A stretch of 64,000 nucleotides of DNA from Pectinatus sp. GTDB taxonomy: Bacteria > Bacillota > Negativicutes > Selenomonadales > Selenomonadaceae. The notes beneath the pieces are model-generated. The model worked only from the letters and a program-made list of their open reading frames with translations, made no database searches and was not told the origin of the DNA. The stretch covers positions 39,938 to 103,937 of the forward strand of contig JAHHSQ010000002.1 of NCBI GenBank assembly GCA_020025135.1, given 5' to 3'. Below are positions 44,844 to 53,525 of the stretch, one piece after another. The position numbers and the translations under genes were made by a program. Position 1 is the stretch's first letter. Each line of letters starts with the position of its first letter.

Positions 44844-47800
44844 TTAAAAGCGGATATTTGCTTCTAGAAATACGCTATAACCATGCTGGTTATTCCATTG
44901 ATTGTAAAGACTAATATTATTGTCAAAATAATACTGCATGCCATAGGTATAATCGCTATTATTGATATTACTAGCATACGTCAACAATAACTTATTTGAG
45001 AGATACTTCCCCACTTCAATGCTGTAATTTTCTCTATCTGGAATATTATTGCTATTGGTGTCGTTCTTATGAAACCAATTACTGCTATTTTGCACGATGC
45101 GGAACTCGTCCAAATGTAAGCTATTGCGCAATTTACCTTCTAGTTCATTTAAAAGACCAATTTGCAATCCCAAGGTAGCCAGTTGATTGATATCACGGCC
45201 ATTTAAATCTTGCCCTGGTTGATAATTTCCTTGGAATAATAACATTTTTAAGAGCTCTTCCTGATTCATTGGTGGATTAGAAGTGAGTGAAAACTTGATA
45301 TTTTCTACCGGCCCTGTCAAGGCAAGATATAATTTTATGCGTGGCATTAGACATTCCGCCTTTAAATTGATACTCGGCAAAAAGGACTCAAATTGATTAA
45401 AATATAATGCCGAACCAGCCTTTACATTGAAGAAAGTCTTCATATAGTGCACATTACCACGCAAAATATCTATCTCACCTGTAGTATGCGGATGCAAAGT
45501 CGTACCGCCAAAATGCACTTTACCGCCTAAAGTTAAATTATACAGCATCGGATTGTATAACTGGACATCTCTATCTGCTAGCACATCAACTGCCAAAATA
45601 ATATTGGGCAAAGAAAACTGGCTAGTGTTAGAAAGGCTTGGCAAATTTAAAGTGACATTTTTCAAAAGGATACTGCCGCTCAGTTTAGGCAATACCTGAC
45701 CTCCATATTGAGCATTTGTTAAAGTCAAATTTCCTTCTAGGGGACCATTATAATAAGGATTGCCTATCTGTAACTGGTGCAAGTTAAGTGAAAAATTATA
45801 AGTAGGATGCGGTGCCATGACATCCACCATACTGCCCTGTAAATTATAATTTCCCTTACCAATATTCCCCGTACAATTTTCCACTTGAATATCATCATGG
45901 TTAAATCTTATGAAGGTATTAATATTTTCTATCGGTTTCTCGAGACTTTTTAACTTGATAGCTCCATCTTGAATATTAACAAAGCCATAAAAAAGGGGGT
46001 GCTTTAGCGTACCATTGATTTTTAAATGTCCCTTTAACGGACCACTTCCCCAAACTACCTGCTTTGTAAGCAATGGTAAAATGCTGAGATTAGCATTACC
46101 AAAATTGACATCTACATTTATCTGCTGATAGTCTGGCAATACTTGCCAGCCTTTATCTTCTAAAGCGGCCAATGGAACTTTACCACTCACTCCCATTTGA
46201 TATTGTCCCTTAGTAACCAAAATTTGGTTGATATTTACTACATGATTGCGCAAATTTAAAAGACCAGTTAATTTATCAAACGTATCTGCTCCGATACCGC
46301 CATTTTGCACTTCCAAAGACACATCTGCCTGTGGATTTTGCGCTGTACCCATGATTTTTGCATAAGCGTTAACTGTACCGCGCGTATCAAAATCATAATC
46401 AAACAGGTTCGTCAGTAAACCAGCTGACAGGCCTTGCGTAGAAAAGACCATATTGAGTGGACCTTTTGTATCCCAAGAGCCCTGTAACGCAATTTTACCC
46501 TGTCCCTGTTCGCCATATAATTTATTTATCTGCAAAATATGGTTGTAATAAGAAACATCAACCAAAATTTCTTTGATGGGATACTTCTTAACACTGCCAT
46601 TTACAATATTACCGGTAAAACTAAAATGCGGATTGATATAATTACCCGTTAGGGAAACTTGCCCATTAAATTTACCAGTCAAATACACATTCTTAAAATT
46701 AATCATCTTCGTGATGGCTTCCACAGGTATATCACTGACTCTAAAATAACCATTCAGCACCCCAGCCTGAAAATTAGTTTGAAAGCGTGTTTCCGCTTTA
46801 CCAGATAAAAGATGAAAAGTAAACGGATTTAACCGCAAAGTACCATTTTCATAAAAACATTTTGCATTAATAAAAGTAATCGGTACATGATTAAAAAGCA
46901 ATTTATCTGCTGATAAAGTCCCAGTAAAGCAAGGGTTCGTCAATGTACCAGAAATTATTCCATGAAACTCCGCTTTACCACTGACTGGATAGGGGAATTT
47001 ATGACTGAACCTTGCCAAATCAATATCATCGGCATTTATTTCCGCCCATACAGAGCTACTTCTAAAGTTATAATTGCCCGCAAAATTCATATTTATATAC
47101 GGCGAATGGGCCATTCCGTGCATAACGTGTAAAACTTGATTTTGCATGGTGAACACAGCTTCTGCTCGACTGAGCAAATTGCCTTCCCACAAGGCATTTT
47201 CCAATTTCACATGTCCACGCATTTCTGGATTTTGCAAAGTTCCCTGCAGTGTTGCCTCGCCATCTACTCCTCCAATGACCTTCTTGTGCAGATAACCGGA
47301 CAAGTTCTCTAGACGAATATTGTGAAATTGTAAATTCAAGTGAGGGACAATTTGTCTTCCTAGGCTTACTTTTCCAGCTGCTGTCACTGTGCTACCACTA
47401 GTTGCATCTGTAAAAACTGCGCTCTTTATCTGCATAATACCTTGTGAACCATATACAGATATATGCATATTAGTAAAAGGTAGATAAACTTTACCAGAAT
47501 TACCAATAGCATCGAATTGATAATTTACTCCCTGCGTTGTATTTACAAGCTGTCCTGACAAGTTTACCCTTCCCTCTAGTGGAACAGAAACTATCGAGCG
47601 TAGATTGGCTAAATTCACATCATAACCAGATATTTGTAATTGGCCATTTCCCTGTATATTAGTTTGCCCAGTTACCGCCAATCGTCCACCCTTAGCCAGT
47701 TCTGCATAACCACCTAAAATATTGATTTTATCGGCTTGCTTACGCAAAGACAATGTGAGCAATTTTATTGGCACACCTCGATAATTGCCATCCAGCAAAG

Positions 47801-49178
47801 AAATACTTCCCTGAGCATTAAGCAATGAAAGATTTTTTCCTACGCCAGAAAAGAGCAAATTACAACCAACAGTCCCCTGCATATCTGGTAAATACTGCTT
47901 AAAAAGAGGTTCATTCTGCAATCCATCAGCAATAATTTGACCCGTATATTGCGCTGTTTGGACAGCATATTGTCCGCGTACAAAACAATATCCCCCTGCA
48001 GTTTTAGCCACCAATCTATCTATGCTTACATGACCATTTGCATAATTTATTTCCCCTAATAGAGCAGAGAAACTTTGCCCGTTAACAGCAATTTGGGGTG
48101 CTGCCAATTTAGCAAAAATTATTGGATTTTTTAAGGTGCCACTTATTCTCATAGCCAAATCCAATTTTCCCTGCCACGAAAAAGGTACGGACACTAATCT
48201 ATTGATATCTAATTCAGGTAAGTGTACAGTCATATCTAAAGGACCATTTGATGTTAAGCCTATTGAGCCAGAAAAAGATACCTTTTGCTCGTTTATAGAA
48301 GCTAATCCTCGCCAAATATGGGCCACATAATTGTTGATTACACAAAAAGTCCGCCCATCGGAAAAAGAATATTTCCCATAACGTCCCGTTCCGCCTTCTA
48401 AGGAAAACATCGCGTTATAAAGGAGTGGTTTCCCCTTTTTACTGCGCACATCAACTGCTAAATCTCTTAATGTCGCTTTTTCTAAATGTAATTGCTCAGG
48501 CAAATACCCCTTAGGCAAATAGGAAAGCAAGGAACTCAGTTCTAAATACGGAGATTGGACATTAAAATGTAAATCTCCACCTTTTTTACCAAAAAAAGCA
48601 CTTAGTTGAGAATTTTGCCACTGACACTTTGTTTCTATTACAAAATCATCTGGGTTAGTTATTTCAATAGTACCATTAATATGGCTAATATGGACGAACG
48701 GTTTTTGTAACAGCCGTGCCTCAACCTGACCATTCTCAATTATAATATTTCCTGCCAAAAACTTTTGCCCCGCAACGTGTTTTCTCGCCAATAAAAAGGT
48801 GTAATTCCATTTATCAGGCGTATATTGTTTTACATATAACTTGGGATTTTTCACCTCAATGGATTTAATACCATAGAGAGATTCGCCGCGCCAAAGGGAT
48901 ATTGGACTTATATACACCTGAACTGAAGGAGTTTCTAGCAAAATTTTCCCCCGCTCATCTCTTACAACCACTTCTTTTAAATCTGCTCTGGTAAGGGATA
49001 CTATCTGCAGGGATTGAACACTGATTTTAGTATGTAAAGCGGCGCTTAATTTATTGGCCAAATCATGCGCCGTCATTTGTTGGAAAGGAGCATTTTTCAA
49101 CAAAAAAATAGAAAAAGCTGTACATAACAAAGCAACAATTACCCCGCTAATTATTGTTTTCTTCCACAACTTTTTCAT
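44844..49178 (-). CDS. tamB: Translocation and assembly module protein TamB
   Basis: An AsmA-like giant periplasmic protein (1444 residues) spanning from an N-terminal inner-membrane helix (about 7-27) to the outer membrane. The middle is a long series of short beta strands forming a groove, thought to conduct phospholipids. The C-terminal TamB (DUF490) domain (about 1100-1444) ends with a barrel-like aromatic terminus (VFLEANIRF). I start at the ATG at 49178; a GTG nine bases upstream is also possible. Next to bamA, as in other diderm Firmicutes that lack a separate TamA. Confidence 0.92.
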   Translation of the reverse strand: MKKLWKKTIISGVIVALLCTAFSIFLLKNAPFQQMTAHDLANKLSAALHTKISVQSLQIVSLTRADLKEVVVRDERGKILLETPSVQVYISPISLWRGESLYGIKSIEVKNPKLYVKQYTPDKWNYTFLLARKHVAGQKFLAGNIIIENGQVEARLLQKPFVHISHINGTIEITNPDDFVIETKCQWQNSQLSAFFGKKGGDLHFNVQSPYLELSSLLSYLPKGYLPEQLHLEKATLRDLAVDVRSKKGKPLLYNAMFSLEGGTGRYGKYSFSDGRTFCVINNYVAHIWRGLASINEQKVSFSGSIGLTSNGPLDMTVHLPELDINRLVSVPFSWQGKLDLAMRISGTLKNPIIFAKLAAPQIAVNGQSFSALLGEINYANGHVSIDRLVAKTAGGYCFVRGQYAVQTAQYTGQIIADGLQNEPLFKQYLPDMQGTVGCNLLFSGVGKNLSLLNAQGSISLLDGNYRGVPIKLLTLSLRKQADKINILGGYAELAKGGRLAVTGQTNIQGNGQLQISGYDVNLANLRSIVSVPLEGRVNLSGQLVNTTQGVNYQFDAIGNSGKVYLPFTNMHISVYGSQGIMQIKSAVFTDATSGSTVTAAGKVSLGRQIVPHLNLQFHNIRLENLSGYLHKKVIGGVDGEATLQGTLQNPEMRGHVKLENALWEGNLLSRAEAVFTMQNQVLHVMHGMAHSPYINMNFAGNYNFRSSSVWAEINADDIDLARFSHKFPYPVSGKAEFHGIISGTLTNPCFTGTLSADKLLFNHVPITFINAKCFYENGTLRLNPFTFHLLSGKAETRFQTNFQAGVLNGYFRVSDIPVEAITKMINFKNVYLTGKFNGQVSLTGNYINPHFSFTGNIVNGSVKKYPIKEILVDVSYYNHILQINKLYGEQGQGKIALQGSWDTKGPLNMVFSTQGLSAGLLTNLFDYDFDTRGTVNAYAKIMGTAQNPQADVSLEVQNGGIGADTFDKLTGLLNLRNHVVNINQILVTKGQYQMGVSGKVPLAALEDKGWQVLPDYQQINVDVNFGNANLSILPLLTKQVVWGSGPLKGHLKINGTLKHPLFYGFVNIQDGAIKLKSLEKPIENINTFIRFNHDDIQVENCTGNIGKGNYNLQGSMVDVMAPHPTYNFSLNLHQLQIGNPYYNGPLEGNLTLTNAQYGGQVLPKLSGSILLKNVTLNLPSLSNTSQFSLPNIILAVDVLADRDVQLYNPMLYNLTLGGKVHFGGTTLHPHTTGEIDILRGNVHYMKTFFNVKAGSALYFNQFESFLPSINLKAECLMPRIKLYLALTGPVENIKFSLTSNPPMNQEELLKMLLFQGNYQPGQDLNGRDINQLATLGLQIGLLNELEGKLRNSLHLDEFRIVQNSSNWFHKNDTNSNNIPDRENYSIEVGKYLSNKLLLTYASNINNSDYTYGMQYYFDNNISLYNQWNNQHGYSVFLEANIRF

Positions 49179-49265
49179 ATATGTCACTGCCTACCTAATA
49201 AATTTATTTTGAAATGAGCTTGCTTCACTTACAAAAAGTGAAGCAAGCTATTATCTCCAGCATAG

Positions 49266-50600
49266 TTAAATACGATTAGCTTGAACACCATTTTCAATCG
49301 TATATATATTGGAAGGAACACCCATGGCCCTATCTAAAGCTGCCCTACTAATCGTATATTCGTATAACGCTTTATTATAATTCATCTGCGCTGTAACATA
49401 AGCTACATTGGCATCTAATCTATCTGTATTGGTGCTGACACCGGCTTCATAGCTTATTTTGGCAATGCGGTCATCTTCAGCAGCTTGTTTTACCGCCACC
49501 TTAGTAGTCTGAATATTTTTTTCTGCCGCTAGCATGGTCAAATAAGCTTGTCTGACATCTAATTGTACCTGGTCTCTCACATTATCCCTATTAGCCTCAG
49601 CCTGTTTTAACACGGCTTGCTGTTGTTTTACTTGGGCACTGGTAACACCATTATCAAAAATATTCCAATTAGCTTGCACGCCGACATTTGCTTTATCACT
49701 CATATTGTCACCAAAAGAACTATCACCGGCTGTAGCTTTTTGTGCTACCAAGGCCACTTGGGGATAATTAGCGCCTTTGGCAGCTGCCACTCCCGCCTGA
49801 GCCTGTGCTACACTCTTTTGAGCAGCTAAATAATCTGGTCTATTTTCTAGTGCCCGCGCAACACATTCCTGTAAAGTTAAGCGATAATTAGTTACCCCTA
49901 AATAATCGTCTAACGGCGTAACTGAAGTTCTCAAATCTTGCCCTATCAATTTATTGAAATTGCTTTCGGCAATTGCCAAGTTATTTTCCGCATAAACTAA
50001 ATATTGTTTAGCATCTGCCAACTGCACTTGCGAGCGCAATACATCTGTTTTAGGTACAACTCCCGCCGCATACTTGGCATTGGCTACCCTCTCATGTTCT
50101 GCTAACTGTGTCACCGCATTCTTTCTGACCCTAATCGTATTGATGCATTCCAAAATCTGATAATAATCTTGAGTAGCCTGTAACTTCACTAATTGTTTTG
50201 TATTCTCTAGAGTCAAACCACTCACATCCAGACCTTCCTTAGCGGCTTTGACGGCATTTTCTAAAGAACCACCTGTGTATAAAGGCAATTGCGCTGTCAA
50301 CTGATTGCTATACATATGGTCCAAGTTTTGCCGGTCATAGGTATTTCCACTGAGTTGATTATAACTCCAGCTCCAATTCAAGTTGAGGCCTCTTTTTCCC
50401 TTCGCCTGTGCCAAGGCCCCCTGAGCTTGTTCTACACCGGCCTCTGACTGTTTAATATTTTGACTATTGGCCAAAGCAGCTTCTACACTCTGCTTTAAGG
50501 ACATCGATGCTGCCTCCGTACATTGCTGTAAAGAGAAAGAAACCATGCCTGTAAGAAGTAATGCCGTCAACCTTTTCTGCCATTTGCTTGTATTTTTCAA
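49266..50600 (-). CDS. TolC-family outer-membrane efflux protein
   Basis: A 444-residue exported protein (signal peptide 1-30) with two outer-membrane efflux protein repeats (about 35-235 and 240-440). Each repeat contains long coiled-coil helices with AQAKGKRGLNLNWSW-type and ANYPQVALVA-type barrel strands. It forms a trimeric tunnel for exporters. The start is TTG at 50600 after AAGGAAGG. It lies between mlaD and tamB, so it may serve envelope lipid or drug export; the partner pumps are elsewhere. Confidence 0.92.
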   Translation of the reverse strand: MKNTSKWQKRLTALLLTGMVSFSLQQCTEAASMSLKQSVEAALANSQNIKQSEAGVEQAQGALAQAKGKRGLNLNWSWSYNQLSGNTYDRQNLDHMYSNQLTAQLPLYTGGSLENAVKAAKEGLDVSGLTLENTKQLVKLQATQDYYQILECINTIRVRKNAVTQLAEHERVANAKYAAGVVPKTDVLRSQVQLADAKQYLVYAENNLAIAESNFNKLIGQDLRTSVTPLDDYLGVTNYRLTLQECVARALENRPDYLAAQKSVAQAQAGVAAAKGANYPQVALVAQKATAGDSSFGDNMSDKANVGVQANWNIFDNGVTSAQVKQQQAVLKQAEANRDNVRDQVQLDVRQAYLTMLAAEKNIQTTKVAVKQAAEDDRIAKISYEAGVSTNTDRLDANVAYVTAQMNYNKALYEYTISRAALDRAMGVPSNIYTIENGVQANRI

Positions 50601-50618
50601 AGTAGATTACCTTCCTTA

Positions 50619-51896
50619 TTAAAATTCTTTTCGCAAACCAAAATAAGTTGTCCTATCTTTAACCCTATTAACATTGTTGACCTGACCTAAGAGATAAAGG
50701 TTTTTTGCTAAATTATAAGTAGCTCTCAATTTCAAATGCGGGGTCTCTATTCCAGACATTTCAGACGAAAGTCCCCATAATTTGCTATATGTATCAATGC
50801 CAACTCCTAGGCGATTATCAACCATCCCAGCTCGATAGGTGATACCACTATTTCGCTGACCAATTTGAGCATTAAAGGCCAAATCGCCATTGCCAATATT
50901 GTCAGCTCCCAGAAGAAGCAATTTTTTTTTACCTATAATGCGAATATCAGCATTAACCGCTGCCTTTTTATCACTTGCACTATACATGGTATCTATGCCC
51001 GTCTTAACTTTAATGTTATCGATTCGGCCCATCATTTTATTAGCTTTAACTGATATATCTTTGGCATTATGCAAGATAACAGCCAAATCTTGTGCAGTTT
51101 GCGGATTAGCTGCTACTGGCATCAAATTATCGACTATCTTACTCACTTTTTGACTCGTATCTGCTAAATTGGCAGCTGTCAATTTAATATTATCGACAAA
51201 TGCCCCATTGTTGCCGTTTAAATTATTTAACATCTCTTCCGAGGTCGCTGTAATTCTCGTCATATTACCCGTCATAACCTGTAAATTGCGAACAATTTCA
51301 TTGATATTTCCCTGATTATTGCTCGCCATATTGGCAATAATGTCCATTGTCCTATCCATATTAGCCGTAATACTCTCTATATTGGTGGCAGAATTGATAA
51401 GCGCATTTTGTACATCCCTATTACCGACAACACGATTGAATGAATCGAGTAATACATCCACCTTGTTGAGCGTTTGCACCGCCGTACCCAGTAAGGCATC
51501 TATGCCCACTGGTTGTGTTCCGTAAACCGTAGAATTGGCCTTTATGTAAGAATTACTAGCTTTAGCTGGAGCATCAATACTGACAAATTTTTCTCCCACT
51601 AAGCCATCACTGGCAATAGTAATAATCGAATTATCAGGTATATGCGTGTCGCTTTTTATTTCACTCACTACCACAGCGCCAGTTTTACCAGTTTCAATTC
51701 GCTCTACTTTGCCGACATCTACTCCAGCATAACAAACTTGTGAACCTGGTTTTAAGCCATTGACATTGCGGAAAATAATGTTGACTTTATAATAAGGATT
51801 TTCTCCAAAAGTAAAATGTCCCAAATGAGCAATAATTACAATGGCCAACAACAACGCAGACATTGAAAACATTCCTACTTTTGCTTCTGCTGTCAT
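50619..51896 (-). CDS. mlaD: Long MlaD (MCE domain plus C-terminal beta-rich domain)
   Basis: Lipid-binding subunit of the Mla phospholipid transporter. It has 425 residues, more than twice the E. coli length. One membrane helix (about 8-26), an MCE domain (about 33-110; NVNGLKPGSQVCYAGVDVG), a long helical part (about 130-300), then a strand-rich part (about 305-425) ending with alternating residues and a terminal Phe (TTYFGLRKEF). The end looks like an outer-membrane barrel, so the protein could bridge the whole envelope. This has been reported for diderm Firmicutes. The start at 51896 has AGGTGA upstream. Confidence 0.93.
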   Translation of the reverse strand: MTAEAKVGMFSMSALLLAIVIIAHLGHFTFGENPYYKVNIIFRNVNGLKPGSQVCYAGVDVGKVERIETGKTGAVVVSEIKSDTHIPDNSIITIASDGLVGEKFVSIDAPAKASNSYIKANSTVYGTQPVGIDALLGTAVQTLNKVDVLLDSFNRVVGNRDVQNALINSATNIESITANMDRTMDIIANMASNNQGNINEIVRNLQVMTGNMTRITATSEEMLNNLNGNNGAFVDNIKLTAANLADTSQKVSKIVDNLMPVAANPQTAQDLAVILHNAKDISVKANKMMGRIDNIKVKTGIDTMYSASDKKAAVNADIRIIGKKKLLLLGADNIGNGDLAFNAQIGQRNSGITYRAGMVDNRLGVGIDTYSKLWGLSSEMSGIETPHLKLRATYNLAKNLYLLGQVNNVNRVKDRTTYFGLRKEF

Positions 51897-51919
51897 TTGC
51901 TCACCTACTATCAATAATT

Positions 51920-52660
51920 TTAATTTTCTTGCTTTCTGCCACCAGTGATAAATTCATGTACTCTGGCATCATTGGAATTTTTGATGTCCTCTGCCGTCCC
52001 AAAAATAATAATTCGACCTTCATGTATCATCGCTATCTTATCGGCGATATAATAGGCACTTTCCATATTGTGTGTCACCACGATAGAAGTAACTCCCAAC
52101 ACCTTTTGTGTCTGTAAAATTAACTCATCAATGCGCCCTGTCATAATTGGGTCTAACCCAGAGCTCGGCTCATCATAAAAGACAATTTTAGGGTCAAAAG
52201 CAATTGCTCGCGCTAAACTAACTCTCTTTTGCATGCCACCAGATAATTCTTGTGGCATGTAGTTAGCGAAATCAGCTAATCCCACAATTGATAACTTATC
52301 GCGCACAATAGCATCTATTTCCTTTTCTGATAGATGTTTATGTTCTCGCAGGCCAAAGGCCACATTTTCCTTGACATTCAAAAAATCAAAAAGCGCGGAA
52401 TACTGAAAAACCATCCCCATATGTAAACGCTTTACATTTAATTCTTGTTCTGTCAAACGTGCAATATCTTCGCCGTCTATCCAAATTTCACCGCTAGTTG
52501 GCTTCTCTAAACCTATCAATAATTTCAACAAAGTACTTTTCCCAGAACCACTAGCACCAATGATGGCCACAGTTTGTCCTTCCTCTACCGAAAAATTGAT
52601 ATTTTTCAAAACTTGTCGATTCCGAAAAGCCTTATTGACATTTTTCAAATCTATAATCAT
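51920..52660 (-). CDS. mlaF: Mla ABC transporter ATPase
   Basis: Cytoplasmic ATPase of the phospholipid transporter. In 246 residues it has Walker A IGASGSGKSTLL, signature LSGGMQKRVSLARAI, Walker B KIVFYDEPSSGLDP, and H-loop VVTHNMESA. It lies between mlaE and mlaD with short gaps. Confidence 0.95.
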   Translation of the reverse strand: MIIDLKNVNKAFRNRQVLKNINFSVEEGQTVAIIGASGSGKSTLLKLLIGLEKPTSGEIWIDGEDIARLTEQELNVKRLHMGMVFQYSALFDFLNVKENVAFGLREHKHLSEKEIDAIVRDKLSIVGLADFANYMPQELSGGMQKRVSLARAIAFDPKIVFYDEPSSGLDPIMTGRIDELILQTQKVLGVTSIVVTHNMESAYYIADKIAMIHEGRIIIFGTAEDIKNSNDARVHEFITGGRKQEN

Positions 52661-52670
52661 TTCTGCTCCT

Positions 52671-53435
52671 TTAACGATATAAAATTAAAGACAAGAAACA
52701 GTTTAAAAAGAAAATGGCAATAATCGCACCTACCACAGATTGAGTGGTCGATTTGCCGACCCCAGCAGCGCCGTTATCAGCATTAAGTCCATAATAACAC
52801 CCAATAATAGCAATGACAATACCAAAAACCACAGCCTTAATTAGGCCCCCTGTAAAATCGTGTACAACCACAAAAGTATTAATGGATTGCATATAAGTAA
52901 AATTGCTCACACCATAATAACTAGCCATTACCGCACTGCCGATTATACCAATTACATCACCAAACACGGTCAATAGTGGCAACATTAATAAACAAGACAA
53001 CAGACGCGGCACCACCAAGTAATGAACTGGATTGACCGCCATGACACGTAAAGCATCAATTTGCTCGGTAACTTTCATTGTGCTTATTTCCGCCGTAATA
53101 GCTGCGCCTACTCGCCCAGCAGCTACTACGCCAGTTAGCACTGGTCCCAATTCGCGACAAACCGCAATAGTTACTACGCCACCTATCGTAGATTGAGCCC
53201 CAAAACGAATAAACTCTGTTGCCGTTTGCATCGTCAAAACAATACCTGTAAATAACATCGTCAACAAGACAATCGGCAAAGTGTCAACTCCTAAATGCGA
53301 CATTTGCTTAAATGTATTATTAAAGTGCGGTTTTTTCTTTAATTGAGTAAGGGCCTGCCAAAACAAGATGACAAAACCGCCACAGACAGAAAAAAAGTCC
53401 AACACTTTTTTTCCTATTTTCTCAAAAATAGGCAA
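52671..53435 (-). CDS. mlaE: Mla ABC transporter permease
   Basis: Inner-membrane permease of the Mla system, 254 residues with 5-6 helices. Family blocks are GIVLTMQTATEFIRFGA, ELGPVLTGVVAAGRVGAAITAEI and TEQIDALRVMAVNP. The start is TTG at 53435 with GGAAGAGGG upstream. First gene of the mla-tolC-tamB-bamA series, just after a terminator, so a promoter is expected here, though none is clear. Confidence 0.95.
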   Translation of the reverse strand: MPIFEKIGKKVLDFFSVCGGFVILFWQALTQLKKKPHFNNTFKQMSHLGVDTLPIVLLTMLFTGIVLTMQTATEFIRFGAQSTIGGVVTIAVCRELGPVLTGVVAAGRVGAAITAEISTMKVTEQIDALRVMAVNPVHYLVVPRLLSCLLMLPLLTVFGDVIGIIGSAVMASYYGVSNFTYMQSINTFVVVHDFTGGLIKAVVFGIVIAIIGCYYGLNADNGAAGVGKSTTQSVVGAIIAIFFLNCFLSLILYR

Positions 53436-53484
53436 TTCAATCCCTCTTCCTTTAACACTCTATAAGGTATAGTTTAACAATAAA

Positions 53485-53520
53485 AAAAAAAATAGTAAAT
53501 ACTAATTTACTATTTTTTTC
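53485..53520 (-). terminator. Terminator after the S55 peptidase gene
   Basis: AATAGTAAAT / ATTTACTATT with a 4-base loop, flanked by A and T runs that extend the stem. It is six bases past the stop codon and marks the boundary between the peptidase operon and the mla genes. Confidence 0.8.
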
Positions 53521-53525
53521 CTAAA

